Below are positions 54,595-62,575 of a DNA stretch of 64,000 nt, in pieces. The notes under the pieces are model-generated. The model was not told where the DNA came from and did no database searches. It worked only from the letters and a program-made list of their open reading frames with translations. A program made the position numbers and the translations under genes. Positions within the stretch are counted from its first letter, which is position 1. Each line of letters begins with the position of its first letter. Location of the stretch: the NCBI GenBank assembly GCA_965219495.1, contig OZ244777.1, forward strand, positions 3,720,001 to 3,784,000. Reading direction: 5' to 3'. This DNA is from CAZPXZ01 sp965219495 (GTDB lineage: Bacteria; Pseudomonadota; Alphaproteobacteria; Rhodobacterales; CAZPXZ01).

Positions 54595-55161
54595 TTGGCT
54601 GATTCTGCTGCAGGCGAAGCGCACGGCCGCAGGGATTTTCTCTACGTGGCAACCGGGGCAGTTGGTGTCGTCACAACCGCCGCTGCCGTGTGGCCCCTGA
54701 TCGACCAGATGAATCCGGACGCATCGATCCTGGCGCTCGCTTCGATCGAAGTCGATGTCACGGATGTCGAGCCCGGGATGCAAATCACCGTCAAGTGGCG
54801 CGGCAAGCCGGTTTTCATTCGCCGGCGCACATCCGCGGAAATCGAAGAGGCGCGCGCGGTCGCCGTGGACGAATTGCGTGACGAGGATTCGCGCAATGCC
54901 AATCTTCCCGACGGCTCGCCAGCCATGGACAGCAACCGGGCGATTGACGAGGCCGGGGAATGGCTGGTCATGGTCGGGGTGTGCACGCATCTGGGATGTG
55001 TGCCAATCGGCGAAGGCGCGGGCGAGTACGGCGGATGGTTTTGCCCCTGCCACGGCTCGCACTACGATTCCTCCGGCCGGATCCGCAAGGGACCTGCGCC
55101 GGAGAATTTGCAGGTGCCCCTGGCGGCCTTTGTTCGCGAAAATTTAATTCGGTTGGGTTGA
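54595..55161 (+). CDS. petA: Ubiquinol-cytochrome c reductase iron-sulfur (Rieske) subunit
   Basis: A 188-residue subunit of the bc1 complex. Twin-arginine signal anchor HGRRDFLYVATGAVG followed by a membrane segment, then the 2Fe-2S ligands GVCTHLGCVPIG and CPCHGSHYDSSGRIRKGPAP. The start is a TTG at 54595 behind GAGGAGCAGG, because no ATG lies between the ribosome site and the Tat motif. Nine bases separate it from the cytochrome b gene. Confidence 0.93.
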   Translation: MADSAAGEAHGRRDFLYVATGAVGVVTTAAAVWPLIDQMNPDASILALASIEVDVTDVEPGMQITVKWRGKPVFIRRRTSAEIEEARAVAVDELRDEDSRNANLPDGSPAMDSNRAIDEAGEWLVMVGVCTHLGCVPIGEGAGEYGGWFCPCHGSHYDSSGRIRKGPAPENLQVPLAAFVRENLIRLG

Positions 55162-55170
55162 GAACGAATC

Positions 55171-56445
55171 ATGGGTCCCATTCCGCAAGATCCTTTCGAG
55201 CCTAAACGGGAAATCGTGCGCTGGATCGAACGCCGGATGCCGGTGTTCGCCATTTCGCATCATATGATGACTTTTCCGACTCCCAAGAACCTGAATTGGA
55301 TGTGGGTTTTCGGGGCCGTGCTGACCGTCATCTTCGTGGTTCAGATCGTCACCGGGGTCGTGCTGGCCATGCATTACACCGCGAACGCGGATTTGGCGTT
55401 TGCATCCGTTGAACACATCATGCGGAACGTGAACGGCGGCTGGCTCATTCGCTACGTGCATGCGAACGGCTCCTCAATGTTCTTCCTCGCGGTGTATCTC
55501 CACATTTTTCGGGGCCTCTATTACGGGTCCTACAAGGAACCCAGGGAGCTTCTCTGGATCGTGGGCGTATTGATCTACCTGGTGATGATGGCGACGTCGT
55601 TCCTGGGTTATGTGCTTCCTTGGGGCCAGATGAGTTACTGGGCCGCAACCGTGATCATCAACCTGTTCTCGGCCATTCCGTTGATTGGCGAGGAAATTGT
55701 GATCTGGCTCTGGGGCGGATTTGCGGTCGAAAATCCGACGCTGGTCCGTTTCTATGCGCTGCATTACCTGCTGCCGTTCGTGCTCGCCGGCCTGATCGGA
55801 GCGCATGTCTGGGCCTTGCACACGGTGGGCAACAATAATCCGACCGGAGTGGAAGTTCGAAGGGACGAGGTCAAGAAGGACACGGTTCCGTTCAATCCGT
55901 ACTACACCGTCAAGGACCTCTACGCAGTCGTCATTTTTCTGATCCTGTTCGCGGTGTTCGTGTTCTTCATGCCGAACTATCTCGGCCACCCGGACAACTA
56001 CATTGAAGCGAACCCGCTCAAGACCCCGGAGCACATTGTTCCCGAATGGTACTTCCTGCCGTTCTATGCGGTTCTCCGATCCATTCCCGACAAGCTCCTG
56101 GGCGTAGTGGCGTTCTTTTCGTCCGTTGGCCTCCTGGCACTGGTGCCCTGGCTCGACACTTCCGCCGTGCGTTCCGCGCGTTTTCGGCCGATTTACAGAT
56201 GGTGGTTCTGGCTTCTCGGAATTGACTTCCTGGTCCTCATGTACATCGGCGCTCAGCCGCCCGAGGGCACCTTCCTGCTCGTCGGCCGGATCGCCACCGC
56301 GTACTGGTTCATTCATTTCCTGCTGGTGATGCCGATCGTCGGTTTGATCGAGAATCCGCGTCCCCAGCCCGAAAGCATCGAAACGGATTTTCGCGCGAGC
56401 CATCGGTCGCCTGCCGCCACCGGAGAGTCGGGCGGGGCAGGATGA
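55171..56445 (+). CDS. petB: Ubiquinol-cytochrome c reductase cytochrome b subunit
   Basis: A 424-residue membrane protein with eight helices. Heme-ligand histidines lie in YVHANGSSMFFLAVYLHIFR and later in HYLLPFVLAGLIGAHVWALH. The Qo-site PEWY appears in IVPEWYFLPFYAVLRS. Full-length with the usual C-terminal helices and a short extra tail of about 30 residues rich in Ser/Gly. It overlaps cytochrome c1 by four bases (ATGA). Confidence 0.97.
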   Translation: MGPIPQDPFEPKREIVRWIERRMPVFAISHHMMTFPTPKNLNWMWVFGAVLTVIFVVQIVTGVVLAMHYTANADLAFASVEHIMRNVNGGWLIRYVHANGSSMFFLAVYLHIFRGLYYGSYKEPRELLWIVGVLIYLVMMATSFLGYVLPWGQMSYWAATVIINLFSAIPLIGEEIVIWLWGGFAVENPTLVRFYALHYLLPFVLAGLIGAHVWALHTVGNNNPTGVEVRRDEVKKDTVPFNPYYTVKDLYAVVIFLILFAVFVFFMPNYLGHPDNYIEANPLKTPEHIVPEWYFLPFYAVLRSIPDKLLGVVAFFSSVGLLALVPWLDTSAVRSARFRPIYRWWFWLLGIDFLVLMYIGAQPPEGTFLLVGRIATAYWFIHFLLVMPIVGLIENPRPQPESIETDFRASHRSPAATGESGGAG

Positions 56446-57278
56446 TGCGGATGCGCGAGGCGGCATTTGCGCTGATGGCCGGCGTGTTCCTGTTGGCGTC
56501 GGCCGGGCCGGTCGCCGCCGCGGGCGGAGGTGGAGAGGTTGCCGAGTTCGATTTTTCGTTCGAGGGGCCTCTCGGAAAATTTGATCGTGCGCAACTCCAG
56601 CGCGGCTGGCAGGTCTACAGCGAAGTGTGCTCCGCGTGCCATGGCCTCAAGTATCTCTACTACAGGAACCTCTCCGAAGCGGGCGGCCCCGGGTTCGAGG
56701 TGGACCAGGCGAAGGCGATCGCCGCCGAGTTCTTTGTGATCGACGGGCCGGACAGCGAAGGCGAAATGTTCGAGCGCCCGGCGGAACTCGCGGACGCGAT
56801 CGTGTCGCCGTTTCCGAATGAGGAAACTGCCGCTTTCGTGAACAACGGCGCGATACCGCCGGATCTGTCGCTGATCACGAAGGCGCGCGCCGGGTTCCAT
56901 GGAACACTCAGCCAGATATTTACGGGAAGTGGTGGGCCGGAGTATGTGCGTGCGCTCCTGACCTCCTATGAAGACGAGGCGCCGGAAGGGGTCGACGTAG
57001 GGGATCTTTACTACAACAAGGCGTTCCCCGGCGGCGCGATTGCCATGGCGCCACCGCTGTTCGAAGAATTTGTGGAATTCCAGGATGGCACACCCGCCAC
57101 TGTTGGTCAGATGGCCGAAGACGTAAGCGCGTTTCTCGCCTGGGCTGCCGAGCCGAAAATGATGGAGCGCAAGGCGGCGGGAGTCCGGAACATCGTCATC
57201 CTGATCGTTTTGGCGGCGTTGCTCTATGCTTCCAATCGGTTGCTCTGGAAGCCGATCAAGCACCAGGACGACGCATAG
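56442..57278 (+). CDS. petC: Ubiquinol-cytochrome c reductase cytochrome c1 subunit
   Basis: A 278-residue subunit. Signal peptide AAFALMAGVFLLASAGPVAA, heme site EVCSACHGLKYLYYRNL, axial Met in GGAIAMAPPLFEEF, and a C-terminal membrane anchor NIVILIVLAALLYASNRLLW with basic tail. It passes electrons from the Rieske centre to soluble cytochrome c. The ATG overlaps the petB stop. Confidence 0.96.
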   Translation: MMRMREAAFALMAGVFLLASAGPVAAAGGGGEVAEFDFSFEGPLGKFDRAQLQRGWQVYSEVCSACHGLKYLYYRNLSEAGGPGFEVDQAKAIAAEFFVIDGPDSEGEMFERPAELADAIVSPFPNEETAAFVNNGAIPPDLSLITKARAGFHGTLSQIFTGSGGPEYVRALLTSYEDEAPEGVDVGDLYYNKAFPGGAIAMAPPLFEEFVEFQDGTPATVGQMAEDVSAFLAWAAEPKMMERKAAGVRNIVILIVLAALLYASNRLLWKPIKHQDDA

Positions 57279-57312
57279 CTAGCTAGCGCCTGCCGCCGCT
57301 ACGGAGGCCGCC

Positions 57313-58407
57313 ATGTCCGGCAACAGTTTCGGGCGTCTTTTCCGGTTCACGAGTTGGGGCGAGAGCCATGGCCCTGCCATCGGTTGCGTGGTGGACGGAT
57401 GCCCGCCGGGAATTCCCCTGGAAGAGGCAGACCTCCAGAAATGGCTTGATCGCCGTCGGCCGGGCCAGTCCCGGTACACCTCCCAGCGCCGGGAGAAAGA
57501 CCAGGTGCGAATCCTGTCGGGCGTGTTTCAAGGCAAGACGACGGGGACGCCCATAGGCTTGCAAATTGCGAATCAGGATGCTCGAAGCCGGGATTACGCC
57601 GAAATCGAAAAGGTTTTTCGCCCGGGCCACGCCGATTACACCTACTTGGCCAAGTACGGAATTCGGGACCACCGGGGCGGAGGCCGCGCTTCGGCGCGCC
57701 TGACGGCAATGGCCGTCGCCGCCGGGGGAATCGCCCGCGCGGGACTTGCAGCACAGCTGCCCGGCATCGCGATTCGCGGCGCGCTCGTGCAAATGGGAGC
57801 CGAGAAGGCGGATAGAGCGCGGTGGGACTGGGACGAGGTCGAACGGAATCCGTTCTGGTCTCCGGACGCGGAAGCCGCGCATTCCTGGGCGGCCTTGCTG
57901 GACGCCACGCGGAAGTCGGGAGATTCCCTGGGCGCGGTAGTCGAGGTTCGGGTCGAGGGAGTTCCGGCAGGGCTTGGCATGCCAATCTATGCCAAACTGG
58001 ATCAGGATCTGGTTTCGGCGATGATGTCGATAAATGCGGTCAAGGGCGTGGAAATCGGCGCCGGGTTCGGCGCCGCGTCCCTGAAGGGAAGCGAGAACGC
58101 GGACGAGATGCGTTCCGGCGAAGAGGGTCCCGTGTTCCTTTCCAACAGCGCAGGCGGCGTGCTTGGGGGAATCAGCACTGGCCAGGAAATCGTCGTGCGA
58201 TTTGCGGTGAAGCCCGCTTCATCGATTATCACGCCCAGAAAAACCATCGACCGGTCGGGGGCGGAAACGGAGGTGCGGACCCGGGGCAGGCACGACCCAT
58301 GCGTGGGCATTCGGGCAGTTCCGGTAGGTGAGGCCATGGCGGCCTGCGTAGTGTTTGATCACCTGTTGCTTGACCGCGGGCAAACTGGCGCGAAGAGAAG
58401 CAGATAA
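57313..58407 (+). CDS. aroC: Chorismate synthase
   Basis: A 364-residue FMN-dependent enzyme, last step to chorismate. Signatures: GRLFRFTSWGESHGPAIGC, CVVDGCPPGIPLEE, RRPGQSRYTSQRREKDQVRI, HADYTYLAKYGIRDHRGGGR and ASARLTAMAVAAGGIAR. Also NSAGGVLGGISTGQEIVVRF and the C-terminal GRHDPCVGIRAVPVGEAMAA. Complete. It begins 34 bases after petC, behind GGAGGCCGCC. Confidence 0.97.
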   Translation: MSGNSFGRLFRFTSWGESHGPAIGCVVDGCPPGIPLEEADLQKWLDRRRPGQSRYTSQRREKDQVRILSGVFQGKTTGTPIGLQIANQDARSRDYAEIEKVFRPGHADYTYLAKYGIRDHRGGGRASARLTAMAVAAGGIARAGLAAQLPGIAIRGALVQMGAEKADRARWDWDEVERNPFWSPDAEAAHSWAALLDATRKSGDSLGAVVEVRVEGVPAGLGMPIYAKLDQDLVSAMMSINAVKGVEIGAGFGAASLKGSENADEMRSGEEGPVFLSNSAGGVLGGISTGQEIVVRFAVKPASSIITPRKTIDRSGAETEVRTRGRHDPCVGIRAVPVGEAMAACVVFDHLLLDRGQTGAKRSR

Positions 58408-58732
58408 ACCCGGCAAGGCTGTTTACGCCATTCCAACCGTTCGTGGCTGGTAAATCCGTTCCTTTGCTCAGCGTTCGATGAATGAATGCTACGGGGCTTT
58501 TTGGGTAATGCCTTGGGTGGCGCGCCGATGGCAAGGCGCGTAATTACTGCTGCGGCGCGCAACAGGGCGGCAGCCTTGGAGTGCGAGGGAACCTGTGCGG
58601 AATGGCGCTTGAGACCAGCGAATTCCGTGCCGCGAGCAAGAGTTCGCAACCCGGGGTCGGAAACCCGAACCTGCAAAGACTCTGCCTGCAAAGGCTCTCC
58701 GATCGGGGCGCTCCCTTCCCGCGGAGCATAAT
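58408..58732. other. Spacer between aroC and the VapC-like gene
   Basis: 325 bases, no supported gene. Convergent ends; no clear terminator hairpin seen. Confidence 0.4.
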
Positions 58733-59167
58733 TCACTGAACGTCAAGCAGATTTACAACCCGCAATCCTGGAAATATCGAAAACCCGCGGTCCAAGGTCA
58801 CCCATTCGCAGCCGTGTTCCATGGATAACGCCGCGTGGTAGGCGTCCGGAATGCGATTGCCTGTCAGTCGGAGCGCCACGGTCATTCCACGAAAGATGCG
58901 CCAGTGACCGTTGCCGGGAAACAGCACCTTGCCTTGTCGTCTGGCGAGTAACGCGTCGACAAAAGCTGCGGCCTCCTCGCAGGGCGTCGGTGGGTGGAAG
59001 ACTTTAGCATGCGTCAGCACGCGGAGCACACCGCTGAGCACGAGTTCGGATAGCCCGACCTGGTTCCTCCCCGAAAAAGCATCAAGAAGCCATTTCCTGC
59101 AGAGTGCATGATGAACGGCATCCTGACGAAAGGCGCTTACCAGCACGTTGACGTCAGGGCTCTGCAT
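58733..59167 (-). CDS. PIN-domain RNase toxin, VapC-like
   Basis: A 144-residue PIN-domain protein. The acidic residues are seen in SPDVNVLVSAF (first Asp), ELVLSGVLRVLTH (Glu), RIPDAYHAALSMEH (Asp) and WVTLDRGFSIFPGL (final Asp). VapC toxins cut RNA, often tRNA. The ATG at 59167 lies inside the antitoxin gene (14-base overlap), the classic coupled arrangement. Probably neutralised by the upstream 79-residue protein. Confidence 0.88.
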   Translation of the reverse strand: MQSPDVNVLVSAFRQDAVHHALCRKWLLDAFSGRNQVGLSELVLSGVLRVLTHAKVFHPPTPCEEAAAFVDALLARRQGKVLFPGNGHWRIFRGMTVALRLTGNRIPDAYHAALSMEHGCEWVTLDRGFSIFPGLRVVNLLDVQ

Positions 59168-59393
59168 TCAGGATTTCCTCCAATGCCGCGCTGTCCGTCA
59201 AGTCCACTCCAGGTTGCATTCCTTTCCCGCGAAACACAGGGATGGGGGGAGCATCTTCAGTTACGGTTTCCGGAGCTGTCAGGAATTCTCGAAGCGCCTC
59301 CTCGATCGTCGCTTTCAAGGTCTTGCGGCGGCGCAGGGCGAGAGCCTTTACTGCATGCAACAGTTCGTCGTTCAAATCAATTGTGGTCCGCAT
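59154..59393 (-). CDS. VapB-like antitoxin, ribbon-helix-helix type
   Basis: A 79-residue protein: MRTTIDLNDELLHAVKALAL, a ribbon-helix-helix start, then RRKTLKATIEEALREFL and an acidic flexible C-terminus (DLTDSAALEEILNAEP) that would bind the toxin. The start at 59393 is preferred since it gives the strand start MRTTIDL and leaves the palindrome at 59396-59425 directly upstream, where the complex would bind to repress its own gene. Confidence 0.85.
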   Translation of the reverse strand: MRTTIDLNDELLHAVKALALRRRKTLKATIEEALREFLTAPETVTEDAPPIPVFRGKGMQPGVDLTDSAALEEILNAEP

Positions 59394-59395
59394 GT

Positions 59396-59425
59396 GTAAA
59401 AACATATGGTCATTTATGTTTTCAC
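59396..59425 (-). promoter_or_regulatory. Palindromic operator upstream of the VapBC-like pair
   Basis: Inverted repeat GTAAAAACATA (59396-59406) / TATGTTTTCAC (59415-59425), one mismatch in 11, spacer 8 bases, ending three bases before the antitoxin ATG. It is the most AT-rich spot nearby and probably overlaps the promoter. It is a typical site for ribbon-helix-helix autoregulation. Confidence 0.7.
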
Positions 59426-59429
59426 ACAA

Positions 59430-59920
59430 TCCCTATTCAAGCCCGCACGGCGCAATTCCATTGCGCAGCGGATCATGTGGTCCGGGCGGAATTCAACTCG
59501 CTCGAAATCTGTTCGGCGAGACCCCCGCTGGAATTGCCGGTTTGTACCGGTACGAGACGATCGCTTGGCGCCCAGTTTTTTTGCGCGGAGGAATTTCCGG
59601 GCTATCGCACAAGGCTCCACCTCGGGCCAGCGGGACTTGTGAAGGCGGCTCCAAGCGAACGCCGACCTTGTTCCGCTTCCGGGACGAGTCCGCTTCGTCG
59701 CTGCGGGTGGGGCCAGGCAGCAGCCGGATGGGTCGTCGCGCAAGACTTGCGAGTCAATTCTCGTTCAAGACGTTGAGTTCAACAATTGGAACGCGATTTG
59801 ATAGCCAGTCCGGCGTCCGTCTCCATGACGCTCAACGGGGAGTGCGGGCCATGAGGACCGTGGGCAGCAGCACGCTGCGTGGCGGCGGGACTGTCTTCCA
59901 CCGGCTTCGCATGTGCGGCC
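59430..59920. other. Non-coding spacer
   Basis: About 490 bases without a supported gene. GC-rich frames here carry no family motif. Confidence 0.4.
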
Positions 59921-60055
59921 ATGAAACAGCCCGCGCGCGATCAGCTGGAGCAGATTCTACCGAGGGGTACAGGCGTCGCGTCTGGATTCGTCATTGACAG
60001 CTACGGGGGTACCGGTCGGCAGTCCGACATCGTGCTCTATGAGTCGGATGAACGT
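59921..60055 (+). pseudogene. DUF6602-like gene fragment
   Basis: The frame reads LEQILPRGTGVASGFVIDSY then GGTGRQSDIVLYES, matching the core of DUF6602 nuclease-like domains found in restriction and defence loci (a strand with GF-x-ID, then Q-x-DIVLY). No start and no C-terminal part are recognisable. Only about 45 residues remain, so this is a decayed piece. The match is from memory of the pattern and could be chance. Confidence 0.4.
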
Positions 60056-60840
60056 GATGTGGCGGCTTGCGGCGAGGCCGGCATATCTGTCGGTTGGAGG
60101 CTGGATCGCCCCGGGTTTCGGTCTGCCCCGGCAGGCTGTTCGGCCGGCGAGGGGCGGGTTCTCGCGCACGCCGGAGGACCGGACCATTTCTGCAGGAGAA
60201 TCCACAACTTGGTTCAGTCGTAAAGGTAAGTCTTCATCTTCGACGCCAATGGCTATGTCTGGGCGCGGTGCATGAAGCTTCTGCTCCGGGAGGCCTGCCA
60301 CCGTGTGTCGCAACGGCAGGAGAAAATGTTGACTCCGAGCGAGAGCGGGATCCTGCGGGAACGCAACCGGACAAGCTTTACCTGGAACGCGAAGGAACTC
60401 TCGCCGATTTCGCCTCGGTGAATTGTCAAACGTGACTGGGGCGCAAAATCGGCTGCCGACAATCTGTGAGAACGTGTCAGAGAGTTCAAGTCCGCAGTGC
60501 ATGCAATTCGAAAGGCGGGCGCATGCCACCAACGCCAATTGCGGCACCCGGCGCGGCTTGCGCATGAGCAAGGTCAAACAGAAGGCGCCGGAGTGTTCCG
60601 GAACGAGAGCGTGCGCCAAGCCCGGTTGCCGAGATATCAGCTGCCCGCGGGCCATGGCGAATCAGGGATGCAATCTGCTGGCCGCCATGCAGCTGGCGCT
60701 TGCCGGCCGAGCCGATGCAGGCGGGCATGCGTAATCACGGCCAACGCGCCTGAAGAACGACTTTGTTCCTCTGAAGGCAGCCGCATTTGAAACGAATTAT
60801 CTTCCGCGGCGCGAGCCTGCCGGAAGTTGTTGTCCGTCGT
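60056..60840. other. Non-coding or decayed spacer
   Basis: About 785 bases of GC-rich sequence with short open frames on both strands but no family motif, IS end or tRNA. Probably further decay of the gene fragment at 59921. Confidence 0.4.
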
Positions 60841-61575
60841 TCAACCGGGATCAGCGCTCGTGGGCGGTACGGGCCGCAGCGGATTGGGACGCACATTGAA
60901 CCGGGGCCAGGGAACGGGCGCCCATCCCCGGTCCGGATGCTTCTCAAGGTGGTCCAGCATGATTCCTAAAACCGCGGGGGCGAGCCGCGCCATGATGCGG
61001 GCGCCGTCCCGCAATTGCGACCGGTTGTATTCGCTCGCATGAGTCGAGCCACCGTGAACGATCTGGTTGCGGAGGACATGCAGCCTTTTCAGCACGAGGT
61101 AAAAGCACTGGACGACCTGCCGCCTCCGAAACGCCTCCTGCAGCTTGGCGTTGTCCCGGCTGAACAGCATCTTCCAGCTGCGATCGCCCGACCAGAACGG
61201 TTCGAACACATAGGGATTGCCCACCAGCAGGGAGATGGAGTCTCCCAAGTGCTGCTCCATCAGGTGTTCGAGGAGGCGATACTGGTCGAGCTCCAGGATA
61301 CGCCTGAGAAACCCCAGGGAAAGCTGGAATTCGGTATCGCTGGAGCTTCGCTGCGCCCGGTTGGGAACGTACGCGGCATTGAAAGCGATCCACAAGAAGA
61401 GGAAACGTTCGTCGGTTTCGTCTTCGGTGGTGCGCTCTGCGCGGCCGAGCCAGCTCAAGGCGCGGCGCAGACGGTCCCGGTCCTTCGACTTCAGCCTGCC
61501 TTCGATCCGCTCGAACGCGGAATGAAGTGCCGGGTGATTTCTTGTCTTGTTCAACTTCCGAAACCCCTGTTTCAA
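60841..61575 (-). CDS. HEPN-like protein with Rx4H motif
   Basis: A 244-codon frame. Helical throughout, with FLFLWIAFNAAYVPN, then VFEPFWSG, and the motif HVLRNQIVHGGSTHASEYNR (R169-x4-H174), the HEPN-type RNase signature. This widespread 'hypothetical' family often lies in islands and beside toxin genes. The last ~25 residues are Pro/Arg-rich and may not be conserved. The listed start at 61575 is a TTG; no better start is evident. It neighbours the VapBC-like pair but is 1.4 kb away, so they are separate units. Confidence 0.72.
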   Translation of the reverse strand: MKQGFRKLNKTRNHPALHSAFERIEGRLKSKDRDRLRRALSWLGRAERTTEDETDERFLFLWIAFNAAYVPNRAQRSSSDTEFQLSLGFLRRILELDQYRLLEHLMEQHLGDSISLLVGNPYVFEPFWSGDRSWKMLFSRDNAKLQEAFRRRQVVQCFYLVLKRLHVLRNQIVHGGSTHASEYNRSQLRDGARIMARLAPAVLGIMLDHLEKHPDRGWAPVPWPRFNVRPNPLRPVPPTSADPG

Positions 61576-61600
61576 GCAGGTTCAGGGTCCGAAAACGGAA

Positions 61601-61620
61601 CGGGCCTCCGAAGAGGCCCG
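61601..61620 (-). terminator. Rho-independent terminator of the BI-1 family gene
   Basis: On the minus strand CGGGCCTC-TTCG-GAGGCCCG: a perfect 8-bp stem with a stable TTCG tetraloop, followed by TTCCGTTTTC. It lies 28 bases after the stop at 61648. Confidence 0.82.
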
Positions 61621-61647
61621 TCAGTGTCCTGGTAAGATGATACGCGC

Positions 61648-62403
61648 TTATTCGCGCGCCATTCCAAGAAAATGCAGCAGGAACAGGAACAAGTTGAGAA
61701 AGTCCAGATACAGCTGCAACGCCCCGATGATCGCACTTTTCGCTTCGACCTCCGCGCCTGCGGCGCCACCCATGTGACGAATGCCGAGGTAGGTTTTCTT
61801 GATTCGCTGGGTGTCATGCGCGGTCAATCCAGCGAAGATCAGCACCCCGAGCACGGAAACCGCAAATGAGAGCGCCGTCGATTCCAGGAACAGGTTCACG
61901 AGGCTCGCGACGATGATGCCGATCAGGCCCATGAACAGGAACGAGCCCAATCCCGAGAGATTCCGCTTGGTCGTGTAGCCGTAGAGGCTCAGGCCGAGAA
62001 AAGCGATCGCGGTCGCGAAAAACGTCCTTGCGATCGAGATGCCGGTATAGACCGCGAAAATATAGGAAATCGACGCGCCCATGAGCGCGGCGAAAACCCA
62101 GAAAACCATTTGCGCCGTCGACGACTTCATGCGGTGTGCGCCGCCCGCAAGCAGGAACACGATCGCAAGTGGCGCGAGCATCACGACCCACTTCAGGGGT
62201 GTACCGTAGATTGCCCCGAGCAACTGTGGGCTGGACCCGATTCCGAACGCAACCACACCGGTCAGGGCCATCGCGCTGGCCATGAGCCCGTATACGCGAT
62301 TCATATAGGCGCGCAGTCCCTCATCGACATCGGTTCCTGCGACGCTGCTCGCCGCGGCAAAAGCGCGGGCTTGACGGTGAAAATCAGCCATGAATCTTTT
62401 CAT
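61648..62403 (-). CDS. Bax inhibitor-1 (BI-1)/YccA family membrane protein
   Basis: A 251-residue inner-membrane protein with seven helices. Family features: VDEGLRAYMNRVYGLMASAM near the N-terminus, the helix TFFATAIAFLGLSLYGYTTK, and the C-terminal ALQLYLDFLNLFLFLLHFLG with the conserved Asp. E. coli relatives (YccA, YbhL) modulate membrane proteolysis or ion leakage. Starts at 62403 (MKRFMADFHR) or 62391 (MADFHR). Its own terminator follows. Confidence 0.93.
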   Translation of the reverse strand: MKRFMADFHRQARAFAAASSVAGTDVDEGLRAYMNRVYGLMASAMALTGVVAFGIGSSPQLLGAIYGTPLKWVVMLAPLAIVFLLAGGAHRMKSSTAQMVFWVFAALMGASISYIFAVYTGISIARTFFATAIAFLGLSLYGYTTKRNLSGLGSFLFMGLIGIIVASLVNLFLESTALSFAVSVLGVLIFAGLTAHDTQRIKKTYLGIRHMGGAAGAEVEAKSAIIGALQLYLDFLNLFLFLLHFLGMARE

Positions 62404-62575
62404 CCTTCATGCATTCGCGCACCCTTGGCGCGCGGTTACTACACCAAATATGGGCTTATTCCGTTCGGTTCGCAAGCCATTTCCCGCCAGAGGGTGGCCG
62501 GAAGCGAGAAGTAAGCGCTTAACGTCTGGCGGCGGCGGCGGCGGAAAGCACGCAACAACGGGATGCCGGCAACGC

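Noticed and set aside
59957..60655. 232-codon minus-strand frame
   Set aside because: No motif, no ribosome site, low-complexity composition.
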